Shown: positions 35,517 to 45,036, counted from the stretch's first letter. The stretch: 57,650 nucleotides of DNA from CAZHJK01 sp964533275 (GCA_964533275.1 CAZHJK010000017.1:1-57650); one strand, 5' to 3'. Translations and numbers: made by a program. The notes: generated by a model from the sequence alone, not told the origin.

Positions 35517-35561
35517 AAATCCAGAGAAGACTTAGTCAGCTGTTAAGCTCTCTGGATTTAA
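35517..35561. terminator. Bidirectional terminator between mtaD and mecA
   Basis: AAATCCAGAGA (35517-35527) pairs with TCTCTGGATTT (35549-35559), with an inner CTTA/TAAG pair. It serves two convergent genes. Confidence 0.75.
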
Positions 35562-35594
35562 AGTAAATATATTTAATAGTTTTTTACCTAGTCA

Positions 35595-36218
35595 TTAAGA
35601 TTTAAAGTATTTTTTTAAATCTATTAGCGCATCTTTATATAGAATTTTTTTTCCGTGCTCATCTATAAAAGCGATGGAATAAAATTCTTGTGATCCATAT
35701 TCTGAAAGGAAAGCAGTTATACTAGATATAATATCTAGATTATAACTTGATAGGATTAGTGTTAGTACATAATCACCATTTAATTTAAATAAGCTTGTTT
35801 CTTCAAAGCGATATTGTTCTAATAATTTAATACAAGGCTCAATTATCTCTATGGAAGTAAATTTGAATAATAATTCATTGCTTACTTTAGTTTCCAGTTC
35901 TGTTTTTGAGAAATATTCACTTATTTCATTTATAATATAGCCAGATGTGTTATCATCCTCAAATTCTTCATCATCCTCAAATTTTGTAATGCTTATTTTA
36001 AATCCATTATCTGATAAAGGAGTAGCTTCTACATATAATTGAAATCCTTCAGTATCAAATCCTTGTTGTATGTATGCTTCCTCAAGGATGTCTAAAAACA
36101 ATGACTGAATTTTTGAATTTTGTGGATAAAATTCAACTCTATCAATATCTCTTTCCCTTAAATCAAATATACTTATATAAACACTGATTTTTTTATCGTG
36201 TATTTTTTCTACTTTCAT
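35595..36218 (-). CDS. mecA: MecA-family adaptor protein
   Basis: MecA proteins deliver substrates to the ClpC-ClpP protease. The N-terminal substrate-binding half (about 1-75; MKVEKIHDKKISVYISIFDL, then ERDIDRVEF and an ILEEAYIQQGFDTEG segment) and the C-terminal ClpC-binding half (about 120-207; LFKFTSIEIIEPCIKLL ... YVLTLILSSYN) are joined by an acidic linker (EDDEEFEDDN). The targets in this organism are unknown. It has 207 residues, close to the B. subtilis 218. Confidence 0.8.
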   Translation of the reverse strand: MKVEKIHDKKISVYISIFDLRERDIDRVEFYPQNSKIQSLFLDILEEAYIQQGFDTEGFQLYVEATPLSDNGFKISITKFEDDEEFEDDNTSGYIINEISEYFSKTELETKVSNELLFKFTSIEIIEPCIKLLEQYRFEETSLFKLNGDYVLTLILSSYNLDIISSITAFLSEYGSQEFYSIAFIDEHGKKILYKDALIDLKKYFKS

Positions 36219-36389
36219 GATTATACCCCTTACTTAGTTTTATTAATAATTGTTAATATTTGTGTTTTTCATAAATATTTAATATACTCATTGTAACATA
36301 ATAATAAATCTTACAAAAGAGTTTAAAAGTGTTTAATTAACCCATAAGATGGGAATGATTTATTATATTAAGAAAAGGGAGGCATTAAT

Positions 36390-36986
36390 GTGGAAAATGT
36401 AGTGTTAATTGCAGAAGATAGAGTAGAAAAGGCTGGAAAAAGTAGAGCGAAAGCCCTAAGGGGTCTAGGACTTACTCCAGGAGTTGTTTATCATGATGGA
36501 AGTAGCATACTTATACAAGTGTATACAAAGGATTTAATTAATATAATAAAAAAGGAGGGTCAAAGTGCAATTTTCGATTTATCCTATAATGGAAAATCTA
36601 ATCAAGTATTTATAAAAGAAATACAGAAAGACCCCGTTACCCATGAGCTGTTACATATTGACCTTCAACCAATAGCAATGAACGAAACAATGAAGGTAAA
36701 TATTCCTATAAATATTGTGGGACAACACACAGTAGAAGGTAAAGGTGGAATAATACAGAGACAATTACATGAAATTGAAATAGAAGCGCATCCTGGAGAC
36801 ATTCCTAAAGTTATAGAACTTGATATATCAAATCTAAATATAGGAGATCATATGATTGTAGAGGATATACAATTAAAAGAAGGTATTAATGTATTATCGA
36901 ATCCTCAGGAAATTATATTATTAATATCAGAACCTTCTATACAAAATGAAGAAGAAGATATTGAACATGAAAGTCAAGTAGAATAA
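36390..36986 (+). CDS. rplY: 50S ribosomal protein L25 / Ctc
   Basis: This is the long, two-domain CTC form: an N-terminal L25 domain that binds 5S rRNA (about 1-90, ending near KDPVTHELLHIDL) and a C-terminal TL5 beta domain (about 95-185, VNIPINIVG ... IEIEAHPGDIPKVIELDIS) with an acidic tail. In Bacillus, Ctc is a general stress protein. The start is GTG 36390 behind AAGGGAGG; the ATG at 36388 is out of frame and stops at once. Confidence 0.93.
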   Translation: MENVVLIAEDRVEKAGKSRAKALRGLGLTPGVVYHDGSSILIQVYTKDLINIIKKEGQSAIFDLSYNGKSNQVFIKEIQKDPVTHELLHIDLQPIAMNETMKVNIPINIVGQHTVEGKGGIIQRQLHEIEIEAHPGDIPKVIELDISNLNIGDHMIVEDIQLKEGINVLSNPQEIILLISEPSIQNEEEDIEHESQVE

Positions 36987-37012
36987 CAATAATTATTTGT
37001 CTAATATATAAC

Positions 37013-37056
37013 AATAAAAATAAAAGTCATACTCAAATTTGACTTTTATTTTTATT
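37013..37056 (+). terminator. Terminator after rplY
   Basis: A 17-bp perfect inverted repeat (37013-37029 with 37040-37056) is rich in A on the left and T on the right, with GTCA/TGAC at its top. It closes the rplY transcript. Confidence 0.82.
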
Positions 37057-37073
37057 TAAAATTCATTTTCTTA

Positions 37074-37102
37074 TTGACCGATGGTAATTTTCAATGTATA
37101 AT
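37074..37102 (+). promoter_or_regulatory. Promoter for the TAXI-TRAP operon
   Basis: TTGACC (37074-37079) and TATAAT (37097-37102) are 17 nt apart. The start codon of the first gene lies about 148 nt downstream, leaving a long untranslated leader in which I recognise no known riboswitch. Confidence 0.7.
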
Positions 37103-37249
37103 AAATAAAACCTGCAGGAATAACAGTTTTGTATTTCAAATGATAGAATATAAAAAAGATTTATTAGAATAGGAAGGAATTTTTAATATTAATGTAGAAT
37201 ATAAGTACTGCAAGAGATTTTTAAAAAAATAAAAGGGGGAAATATTCAA

Positions 37250-38260
37250 ATGAAGAAATTTAGATTTATTGCATTATTATTGATCTTCGCCTTAGTAGCC
37301 ATGATGGCTATAGGTTGTAGTGGAGACACATCATCTGAAGGTGAAGAGGGAGAAGGAACTGAAGAATCTGGAGAAGATATATTTATATCTATCGCAACAG
37401 GTGGAACAGCTGGTGCTTATTTTCCAATAGGTGGAGCCATGGCTAATGTAATATCTAATAGTTTAGATAATGTTAACGCTACAGCAGAATCCACTGGCGC
37501 ATCTGTAGAAAATGCTGGTTATATTCAGGATGGAGAATCTGAGTTAGCTTTACTACAGAATGATACAGCCTATTATGCGGCTACTGCAACTGTATTGGAA
37601 GCCTTTGAAAGTCCTTATGATAATCTATTGGGAATGGCTGTTCTTTATCCTGAAACCATTCAAATCGTTGCTTTAGCTTCTTCAGGAATAAATACAGTTG
37701 AAGACTTAGCTGGTAAAAATGTGGCTATTGGCGCTCCTGGTTCTGGAACTGAAGCAAACGCAAATCAGATACTTGCAGCTTATGGCTTAACCTATGATGA
37801 TTTAGGAAAAGCTGATTATTTATCCTTTGCTGAATCCAGTGAACAATTGCAAAATGGTCAAATAGATGCAGCCTTTGTTACTGCAGCAGTTCCAAATGCA
37901 GCTATACAAGAAGTTGCTCAAACTACTGATATAGTTATTGTTACAGTAGAAGGTGACTATGTACAAGAATTAAGAAAAGACTATCCATTCTATGTAGAAC
38001 AAATAATACCAGCAGGAACCTATAAGGGACAAGAAGAAGATGTTAGTACTACTGCTGTTATGGCAATGTTAGCTGTAAGAGGCGACTTAGATGATGATTT
38101 AGTATACAATATAACAAAATCTATATTTGAAGGGCTTGATACTATAGGTGATTCCCATGCTATGGCTAAAAATATTACCTTAGAGGATGCTCTAGATGGT
38201 ATGCCTTTAGATGTACATCCAGGCGCTCAAAAATATTTCGATGAGGTAGGAGTAGAATAG
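37250..38260 (+). CDS. TAXI-family TRAP transporter substrate-binding lipoprotein
   Basis: The signal peptide ends in the lipobox MAIGCSG, so the protein is anchored to the outer face of the membrane at Cys 24, followed by an acidic linker (about residues 25-46). The binding domain opens with the TAXI signature IATGGTAGAYFPIGGAMANVI and contains AIGAPGSGTEANANQIL. TAXI proteins feed TRAP permeases with small organic anions or amino acids such as glutamate; the ligand here is unknown. It is followed by DUF1850 and permease genes, completing the transporter. Confidence 0.93.
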   Translation: MKKFRFIALLLIFALVAMMAIGCSGDTSSEGEEGEGTEESGEDIFISIATGGTAGAYFPIGGAMANVISNSLDNVNATAESTGASVENAGYIQDGESELALLQNDTAYYAATATVLEAFESPYDNLLGMAVLYPETIQIVALASSGINTVEDLAGKNVAIGAPGSGTEANANQILAAYGLTYDDLGKADYLSFAESSEQLQNGQIDAAFVTAAVPNAAIQEVAQTTDIVIVTVEGDYVQELRKDYPFYVEQIIPAGTYKGQEEDVSTTAVMAMLAVRGDLDDDLVYNITKSIFEGLDTIGDSHAMAKNITLEDALDGMPLDVHPGAQKYFDEVGVE

Positions 38261-38294
38261 AATTTATAATTGAATTTAATTGAAACGGAGGTGG

Positions 38295-38320
38295 CGGGTA
38301 TTGGATTTTTCCAATACCCG
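38295..38320 (+). promoter_or_regulatory. Stem-loop over the DUF1850 start codon
   Basis: CGGGTATTGGA (38295-38305) is the exact inverted complement of TCCAATACCCG (38310-38320), with a TTTT loop. It covers the likely TTG start (38301) and starts 2 nt after the GGAGGTG site. No T-run follows, so it looks like an mRNA stability or translation-control element, not a terminator. Confidence 0.7.
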
Positions 38321-38825
38321 ACTACTTATGAAAAAGATTTTTTTATTTTTGGTACCTATACTAATTATAGTAGTTTTTTTTATTCCTACACACAGATTAC
38401 AATTGATAGAAAAGGATAGTGGTAAGATTTTAAAAAGCTTTCCTATAAAAAATGGTGAAGAATTTACTGTGTATTTTATACATTCAGTGGAAAGAACACC
38501 TTGGTATGAAATCTACTATATAAAAAACGACAAAGAAATATATTTAAAAGAAACCATATTTTATTCATATGGAGCTGGATTACCTTCAACCACAAATCAT
38601 GATTTCTCCTTTGGTGATGGGAGTATGAATATTACAAACTATAACACTAAAATGAATGACCTAGTATATAAGGTAGGAGCTGTTATTGCAGATCATGTAA
38701 TAGTAGTAAGGGGAGAAGAATATCATTTAAATAAAATAACAGAACCATCTACCTCGGTTCTTTTTAAAGCAGAAAAAATAGCTTTGTTTAAATTTTTAAT
38801 AAGGGAGGTTGCAAATATTGTTTAA
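38301..38825 (+). CDS. DUF1850-family protein of the TRAP operon
   Basis: DUF1850 proteins are encoded beside TAXI-TRAP permeases and are thought to be accessory parts of the transporter. This one has a single N-terminal membrane segment (about residues 11-28 from the TTG), then an external domain with FPIKNGEEFTVYFIHSVERTPWYEIYYI. Three starts are possible: TTG 38280, TTG 38301 (7 nt after GGAGGTG) and ATG 38328 (no ribosome site). The second is preferred. A perfect hairpin covers this start. Confidence 0.82.
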   Translation: MDFSNTRLLMKKIFLFLVPILIIVVFFIPTHRLQLIEKDSGKILKSFPIKNGEEFTVYFIHSVERTPWYEIYYIKNDKEIYLKETIFYSYGAGLPSTTNHDFSFGDGSMNITNYNTKMNDLVYKVGAVIADHVIVVRGEEYHLNKITEPSTSVLFKAEKIALFKFLIREVANIV

Positions 38826-40893
38826 AAAAGACAAAAATAAAGTGACTCTAGAGAATACTGAAAAAGATAAAACAATAGGCAACGATGAATTGGGGAATTC
38901 TATTTCAAATGAAAGCCAAGATGTGGAAGAATTATTAGTAAAATATGATAAAGAAGAAGGTAATAAAAGAAAACTAGTTGGGAAAACGGCCCTTCTACTA
39001 ACTTTAATTGCCATTGCAATGTCTGTTTTTCATTTATATACTGCAGCATTTGGTACACTTTTAGCTGTAAAACAGAGATCATTACATTTAATATTTGCTT
39101 TGGCTATGGGATTTATGATATTTCCTATTAATTCCAAAGCCCGAAAGGATAAGGTCCCTCTTTATGATTATGCCTTATCAATTCTTGCAATTATAGTTTT
39201 TGGTTATTTAATTGTTAATTATGATGCAAATATTGCAAAGGGTGGCAGGGCTGCAATGGAGGATCTAATATTTGGAAGCTTGGCTATTCTTCTAGTATTA
39301 GAAATAACAAGAAGAACTGCAGGAATAGCACTTCCAATAGTTGCAATTACCTTTTTACTTTATGCATCTAAGCTTGGTCCTAATTTTCCTGGCATATTAG
39401 CCCACAGAGGTTATAGCTTTGAACGAATTGTTTCACATATGTTCCTTACAACAGAAGGACTATTAGGAACGCCTATTGGGGTATCTGCAACCTTTGTATT
39501 TATGTTCCTACTCTTTGGAGCATTTTTAGATAAAACAGGAGTTGGAGCATTTTTTATTGATTTAGCCTATGCTCTTACAGGTAGCTTTAGTAGTGGACCT
39601 GCAATGACAGCTGTTGTTGCAAGTGGATTAATGGGTTCAATTTCAGGGAGCTCTGTTGCTAATACTGTTACAACAGGTGCCTTTACCATTCCTTTAATGA
39701 AAGGATTGGGATATAAACCTCATTATGCTGGTGCTGTAGAAGCAACAGCATCTACCGGGGGGCAGATAATGCCTCCAGTAATGGGTGCTGCTGCATTTAT
39801 AATGTCAGAATTTACAGGCATTCCTTATATTAAGATTATTGCTTCAGCTGCCATACCTGCTATTTTATATTATATGGCTGTAGGTACAATGGTACATTTT
39901 GAAGCAAAGAAATTAGGATTAAAGGGGATCCCTAAATCTGAATTACCAAAGGTTAGCACTATATTGAAATCTCAAGGTTATTTATTAATACCATTAGTAA
40001 CAATTATATTTTTCTTGGTTTCAGGTTATACACCCTTATTTTCTGCATTTTGGGCAATTGTCATTTCAGTTACAATTGCAATATTAGCATCATTGATCAA
40101 AAGAGATAAAAGCTTTTCCATTAAATCTTTTTTCTCTGCTTTAGAACAAGGTGCAAAAACTTCAATATCAGTAGCGGCAGCCTGTGCCTGTGCAGGTATT
40201 GTAGTGGGGGTTGTAACATTAACTGGGTTAGGTCTTAGCATTGCTAATATGATTGTTCAATTAGCTGGAGGTAATTTATTCTTAACCTTAGTATTTACTA
40301 TGTTTGCATCTATTTTGTTGGGTATGGGACTTCCTACTACGGCAAAGTATATTGTGTTAGCAACAATGGCTGCACCTGCACTTATTACACTAGATGTACA
40401 TTTAATGGCAGCTCACTTATTTATACTTTACTTCGGAGTAATTGCGGATATAACTCCTCCAGTTGCATTGGCGGCATATGCTGGAGCAGGTATTGCAGGA
40501 GCCAATTCTATGAGAACAGGATTTCAGGCAGTTAAACTTGCAATAGCAGGTTTTATAGTACCATATATCTTCGCGATTAACCCTGCTTTATTATTGATTA
40601 AACCAGGTACAGCATATGAAGGTGGTTTAATCCAATATGCAAGCTTTTTTGAAATATTACCAGTATTAGTTAGTGCAGTACTTGGTATTTTATGTCTTGC
40701 AAGTGCAGTAGAGAATTACTTCTTTATAAAGAATAAACTTTATGAAAGAATTCCATTGTTTGCAGCTGCAATAACACTTCTTTATCCAGGTACATTATCT
40801 GATATTATTGGAATTGTGGTATTAGCTTTTGTTATAATTTCTCAACGGTATCGCAAAAAATCCTTAGATGACAAAGTAACTCCACAAATATAA
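38818..40893 (+). CDS. TRAP transporter permease, fused small and large subunits
   Basis: About 690 residues make this the fused DctQM-type 4TM/12TM permease typical of TAXI systems. A charged cytoplasmic N terminus (about 60 residues) is followed by many membrane helices. Conserved TRAP-M segments include GLMGSISGSSVANTVTTGAFTIPLM, STGGQIMPPVMGAAAFIMSE and MGLPTTAKYIVLATMAAPAL, and ITPPVALAAYAGAGIAGAN lies near the second half of the transport core. It is driven by an ion gradient, usually sodium. AGGGAGG lies 9 nt before TTG 38818, so it overlaps the DUF1850 gene by 8 nt. Confidence 0.94.
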   Translation: MFKKDKNKVTLENTEKDKTIGNDELGNSISNESQDVEELLVKYDKEEGNKRKLVGKTALLLTLIAIAMSVFHLYTAAFGTLLAVKQRSLHLIFALAMGFMIFPINSKARKDKVPLYDYALSILAIIVFGYLIVNYDANIAKGGRAAMEDLIFGSLAILLVLEITRRTAGIALPIVAITFLLYASKLGPNFPGILAHRGYSFERIVSHMFLTTEGLLGTPIGVSATFVFMFLLFGAFLDKTGVGAFFIDLAYALTGSFSSGPAMTAVVASGLMGSISGSSVANTVTTGAFTIPLMKGLGYKPHYAGAVEATASTGGQIMPPVMGAAAFIMSEFTGIPYIKIIASAAIPAILYYMAVGTMVHFEAKKLGLKGIPKSELPKVSTILKSQGYLLIPLVTIIFFLVSGYTPLFSAFWAIVISVTIAILASLIKRDKSFSIKSFFSALEQGAKTSISVAAACACAGIVVGVVTLTGLGLSIANMIVQLAGGNLFLTLVFTMFASILLGMGLPTTAKYIVLATMAAPALITLDVHLMAAHLFILYFGVIADITPPVALAAYAGAGIAGANSMRTGFQAVKLAIAGFIVPYIFAINPALLLIKPGTAYEGGLIQYASFFEILPVLVSAVLGILCLASAVENYFFIKNKLYERIPLFAAAITLLYPGTLSDIIGIVVLAFVIISQRYRKKSLDDKVTPQI

Positions 40894-40899
40894 ACAATC

Positions 40900-40936
40900 A
40901 AACTCCGGTAAAATTTTTATCGGAGTTTATTTTTAT
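40900..40936 (+). terminator. Terminator after the TRAP operon
   Basis: AAACTCCG (40900-40907) pairs with CGGAGTTT (40921-40928), followed by ATTTTTATT. Confidence 0.8.
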
Positions 40937-41003
40937 TCTATTGTTTCTATAATAAAATGTGCTAAAATTGTAATAGACAAGTATTGAAGGGAGTATATAG
41001 TTT

Positions 41004-42398
41004 ATGCATAAAAATTTTTTTATGATTATTATAATATTAATTGTTTTACTTATTACAATTGGTTGTAATCAATCAGACAAGAACTCAAGTATAAATGATT
41101 TTTCAATCTCATATTTAGAAATAATGGATGATATGTATTTAGTTGAGAATGAAGTTTCTATTAGCTCAGAAGTACCTAATGCTAATAGAGTGCTTTTAAA
41201 TATACAGGATTATGGTCAAAATGAGATAGAGGAAACAATAGAAGGGGAAAAGTCAGGTGATGACTGGTTTGTTGAATACAAAAATAACGATCCTTTTACA
41301 AAGGAAATTTGGCTAGTTGCATATTTTGATGATGGAGAACAAATATCTGAAAAAAAAGTAATTACTAATCAAGATCAAAGTTATGAAAGTGTTTTTGAAA
41401 ATATAATTCCAAATACTTTAAATGAGAGTGAAAAAATTAATTTATATAAACAAAAAGTTAATTTAACAATATTAGGATGGGTGGACAATAATAATGTTCT
41501 TGCAAAGGATAAGGACAATTTATTTTCCTATGACATATACAATAATGAAAAAAATATTATCTATGAGAATATTTGGAATATATATACAAGTTTTAGTAAA
41601 GACAAATTTATTTATGAAAATGATGATGGAGTATTTATTTCTAATATTAACAAAGAAGAAAATAAGAAGATTTTTGATATAAATGCTTCAATGATTTTAA
41701 AGGATTTAACATGGTCAAGAAATGAAGATAGTATAATATTAAATATTGTTGAAGATAAAGAAGAAAAATATTATCTAATAGATTTAAATAATAATGATAT
41801 AGAATTAATAGATATAGATAAAGACTTATATTCATTAGAAAAAATGCTTTACTTAGATAATAATTATATTTATGCAATAGGAAATATAAAATCAAAGGAT
41901 AATGAAGATAATGGCGATTTATCAAATTATTTATTAAGTTATAATATTAATACTAAAAGGGTAAAAAACTACACACCAGATATTCAGCCTATGGACGATA
42001 TTAAAATACTATCACAGGTTAATGATAGAGAATTTTTAATACGTATGTCAACTAAAATAATATCCGAAGAAGAAATTACTTCTTCCGATATTATTTATAT
42101 CTTAGATACCAAAGGAAGAACATTGAAAAAGATTAAAGAAGATATGGATTTTCCCTATCTATATAGCCTATCTTCTAATAAAGAGGAGTATATATATTTA
42201 TCCAATATTATGGAAAACGATAAAGTAAAAATGAATGAAAAGGCTATTATATTAGGATTGGATAAGGAGGAAGAGATAGAAATTTTAAAAGCAGTTCAAT
42301 ATTATCCCTCAAACTTTTATTGGTCCAATAATGGTAAAAAAATAGCTTTCTATATTGACAATATAAAGGAAATATATCTCATAGAAAGAAAAAGCTAG
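41004..42398 (+). CDS. Lipoprotein with probable beta-propeller C-terminal domain
   Basis: A signal peptide with lipobox LITIGC anchors the protein at Cys 21. Residues about 35-120 resemble an Ig-like or bacterial adhesion-type sandwich. From about 150 onward the sequence has the WSxNxxxIxxxI repeats of TolB/WD-like propellers (LTWSRNEDSIILNI; FYWSNNGKKIAFYI). It is rich in Asn, Asp and Glu. No enzyme motif is visible. It may be a scaffold or sensor outside the cell. No family name is certain. It stands alone between two terminators. Confidence 0.7.
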   Translation: MHKNFFMIIIILIVLLITIGCNQSDKNSSINDFSISYLEIMDDMYLVENEVSISSEVPNANRVLLNIQDYGQNEIEETIEGEKSGDDWFVEYKNNDPFTKEIWLVAYFDDGEQISEKKVITNQDQSYESVFENIIPNTLNESEKINLYKQKVNLTILGWVDNNNVLAKDKDNLFSYDIYNNEKNIIYENIWNIYTSFSKDKFIYENDDGVFISNINKEENKKIFDINASMILKDLTWSRNEDSIILNIVEDKEEKYYLIDLNNNDIELIDIDKDLYSLEKMLYLDNNYIYAIGNIKSKDNEDNGDLSNYLLSYNINTKRVKNYTPDIQPMDDIKILSQVNDREFLIRMSTKIISEEEITSSDIIYILDTKGRTLKKIKEDMDFPYLYSLSSNKEEYIYLSNIMENDKVKMNEKAIILGLDKEEEIEILKAVQYYPSNFYWSNNGKKIAFYIDNIKEIYLIERKS

Positions 42399-42418
42399 TG
42401 GACAACACTAGCTTTTGT
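42390..42418. terminator. Bidirectional terminator
   Basis: AAAAGCTAGTG (42390-42400) pairs with CACTAGCTTTT (42406-42416). It overlaps the lipoprotein stop codon and also faces the convergent metQ. Confidence 0.8.
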
Positions 42419-42440
42419 AGTATTTTGTACTATATCGTTT

Positions 42441-43265
42441 TTAAAATGCAGGTATTATTCCTTGTAATTCATTTTGAATATATTCCTTAACTGTATCTGA
42501 GGTTAATGCGCTTTCAAGAGCTATTGTTATTTCAGAATTTTCTTCTCCCTTTCTAACAGCAATTAAGTTTGGATAGGGTGAGTCTTCATCTTCAATAATA
42601 ATAGCATCTTCCGTTGGGCTTAAATTAGCCTCAAGGGCATAATTAGTATTGATAACTGCTGCATCTACATCATCAATAACCCGTGGAAGTTGCGCAGCTT
42701 CTAATGATGAAAATTTTAAATTCTTTTTATTTGTTATGATATCCTTATCTGTTGCTTTTAACCCAGCCCCTTCTTTTAATTCTATTAAGCCATAATTCTC
42801 AAGTAAAATCAGAGCTCTGCCTCCATTAGTTGGATCATTGGGAATGGCAATTGTGGCACCTTCTTGCAACTCATCTACAGAGGTAATGGAATTAGAATAT
42901 AGACCCATAGGCTCTATATGTACTTTAACGCCACCTATAATGTCTAATTCATGTTCAACTGCAAAGCTTTCTAAATAGATTAGATGTTGGAAAAAGTTAT
43001 AATCTAAATCTCCATCGGCTAATGCAATATTTGGTTGAATATAATCTGTAAATTCGATTATTTCTAAGTTAATATTTTCTTCTTCTAATATAGGTTTTAC
43101 TTGTTCAAGAATTTGTGCATGGGGGACTGGAGAAGCGCCTACTTTAATAGTTATACTCTCTTCTTCTGAAGTCTCATTTTGTGAAGGCTCATTTGCTTGG
43201 CACCCGGTAAATACTAATGCAAAAATCAAAATTAATAAAATTGATAATATAAATGTTTTTTTCAT
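42441..43265 (-). CDS. metQ: Methionine ABC transporter substrate-binding lipoprotein
   Basis: This NlpA/MetQ-family binding protein has the lipobox VFTGCQA near residue 22, a Ser/Glu-rich linker, and then the family segments GASPVPHAQILEQV, LADGDLDYNFFQHLIYL and PNDPTNGGRALILLENYGLI, followed by DAAVINTNYAL. The binding of methionine is inferred from the family and from the SAM riboswitch at the head of the operon. It is the last gene of metN-metI-metQ, 27 nt after metI. Confidence 0.93.
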   Translation of the reverse strand: MKKTFILSILLILIFALVFTGCQANEPSQNETSEEESITIKVGASPVPHAQILEQVKPILEEENINLEIIEFTDYIQPNIALADGDLDYNFFQHLIYLESFAVEHELDIIGGVKVHIEPMGLYSNSITSVDELQEGATIAIPNDPTNGGRALILLENYGLIELKEGAGLKATDKDIITNKKNLKFSSLEAAQLPRVIDDVDAAVINTNYALEANLSPTEDAIIIEDEDSPYPNLIAVRKGEENSEITIALESALTSDTVKEYIQNELQGIIPAF

Positions 43266-43292
43266 TTTAACCCTCCGTTATTTAAGTCATTT

Positions 43293-43952
43293 TTATTTTT
43301 TACTAAGTTGTTTTGAAAGCTTGTTGCCTATACTCTGTACTATTTGAACCATTATTACTAGTACTATAATTGTGGCAATCATTACATCCATTTGATATCT
43401 ATGATAGCCATATCGTATTGCTAAATCCCCTAAACCACCTCCTCCAATTGCTCCTGCCATAGCAGAAAATCCAATAAGGTTAATAATTGTCATGGTCACT
43501 CCTAAGACAAGAGAAGGAAGTGATTCTGAAAGTAAAACCTTATAGATAACTTGAATAGGTCGTGCACCCATGGACTGTGCAGCTTCTATAACACCAGGAT
43601 CAATTTCTAATAGTGCATTTTCTATTACTCTAGCCACAAAGGGAGCAGCGGCAATAGATAAGGGTACAATTGCCGCAGTTGTTCCTATTTGTTTCCCTAC
43701 GATTATCTTAGAGAGTGGAAATACTAAAATCATTAGGATTAAAAAGGGTATAGAGCGGGTTATATTAATAATTGTGTTAAGAAAATCATTAATACCTTTT
43801 TTCTCGCAAATATGACCTTTTTTGGTAATAACTAAAATAATACCAAGGGGCATACCAAGTAATACAGAAAAGAAACTTGAGAAAGCAACCATATATATTG
43901 TTTCTAATATAGAAGCAGGGAGTAATGTTATTAGCTTTTCAATTATTTCCAT
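43293..43952 (-). CDS. metI: Methionine ABC transporter permease
   Basis: The protein has five to six membrane helices, and the BPD-transport EAA loop is visible as EAAQSMGARPIQVIYKVLLSESLP. A MetI-type ending GGGLGDLAIRYGYHRY is clear, with a further helix after it. Its 219 residues are normal. The start overlaps the end of metN by 14 nt, and GAGGTGATCAAT provides the ribosome site inside metN. Confidence 0.94.
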   Translation of the reverse strand: MEIIEKLITLLPASILETIYMVAFSSFFSVLLGMPLGIILVITKKGHICEKKGINDFLNTIINITRSIPFLILMILVFPLSKIIVGKQIGTTAAIVPLSIAAAPFVARVIENALLEIDPGVIEAAQSMGARPIQVIYKVLLSESLPSLVLGVTMTIINLIGFSAMAGAIGGGGLGDLAIRYGYHRYQMDVMIATIIVLVIMVQIVQSIGNKLSKQLSKK

Positions 43953-44958
43953 TATTGATCACCTCTATTTTCAAATTTTGATTTAATAAAGAATTAAATG
44001 CATTGTCTACTTCTAGCTCTTTTCCGCTTAATTCAATAATTAATTGACCATAGGCATTATCCTGAATGTAGTTTATATTCCCTGCTAATATATTTGCATC
44101 TACCTCATAGTTTTTTATCATTTGAGATATAATAGGTTTACTTGCATTGGCTGGAGGAAAATGTATTTTAATTAATTTAACCTCTGGATGTTTTTTCTTA
44201 GTATATTCTAGAGGAATTTCTACATTTAAATCTTCAACAAAGGCTTTAGTTATCCTATCCTTAGGTGAAGAGAAAACATCTAATACGGTATTCTCTTCAA
44301 TAATTTTACCTTGATCTATTACGGCTACTCGATTGCAGATACCTTTAACCACCTCCATTTGATGGGTAATAATCACCATTGTAATTTTTAATTTACTATT
44401 TATTTCCTTAAGTAAGGATAGTATAGATTGGGTAGTTTGTGGATCAAGTGCAGAAGTTGGTTCATCACATAGTAATACTTCCGGATTATTTGCAAGAGCT
44501 CTTGCAATTCCCACCCTTTGCTTTTCACCACCACTTAATTGAGAAGGATATGAATCAGCTTTATGACTCAATCCAACTAATTCTAATAGCTCATTAACTC
44601 GGCTAATCTTTTTCTCTTTATCTAGCCCAGAAATATCTAGTGGGAAGGAGATGTTTTGAAATACATTTTTTCTTGTTAGAAGATGAAAATGTTGAAAGAT
44701 CATTCCTACACTTTTTCTATAATCACTTAATTGTTGTTTATTGTATTCCATAATATTTTTACCTTTAACATAAATACTACCACTTGTTGGCTCCTCTAAT
44801 CGATTAATACATCTCAGTAAACTGGATTTACCAGCACCACTAAGTCCTATAATTCCGTAAATACATCCTGTAGGTATGTGTAAATTAACATTATTTATCG
44901 CATCTACTTGCATATCTCCTTGATTATAAATCTTTTTTAAATCACTGATTTCAATCAT
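43939..44958 (-). CDS. metN: Methionine ABC transporter ATP-binding protein
   Basis: This ATPase of the importer shows Walker A GLSGAGKSS (about residues 37-45), the signature LSGGEKQRVGIARALA near 140 and Walker B VLLCDEPTSALDP. A C-terminal NIL domain (about 260-339, starting near VKLIKIHFPP) is the site by which high methionine inhibits the transporter. It is the first gene after the SAM-I riboswitch. GAGGGGG precedes the ATG. Confidence 0.95.
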   Translation of the reverse strand: MIEISDLKKIYNQGDMQVDAINNVNLHIPTGCIYGIIGLSGAGKSSLLRCINRLEEPTSGSIYVKGKNIMEYNKQQLSDYRKSVGMIFQHFHLLTRKNVFQNISFPLDISGLDKEKKISRVNELLELVGLSHKADSYPSQLSGGEKQRVGIARALANNPEVLLCDEPTSALDPQTTQSILSLLKEINSKLKITMVIITHQMEVVKGICNRVAVIDQGKIIEENTVLDVFSSPKDRITKAFVEDLNVEIPLEYTKKKHPEVKLIKIHFPPANASKPIISQMIKNYEVDANILAGNINYIQDNAYGQLIIELSGKELEVDNAFNSLLNQNLKIEVINNGNN

Positions 44959-44989
44959 TAATGTAGCCCCCTCTAACTTTCATCTTAAA

Positions 44990-45021
44990 AATAAAAAAAA
45001 CTTCCTTCGAAATGAAAGAAG
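44990..45021 (-). terminator. Riboswitch expression-platform terminator
   Basis: On the minus strand CTTCTTTC pairs with GAAGGAAG (one G-T) around a 5-nt loop and runs into a run of eight or more T. It follows the SAM-I aptamer and ends transcription when SAM is bound. Confidence 0.85.
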
Positions 45022-45036
45022 TTATAAACTATAGCT

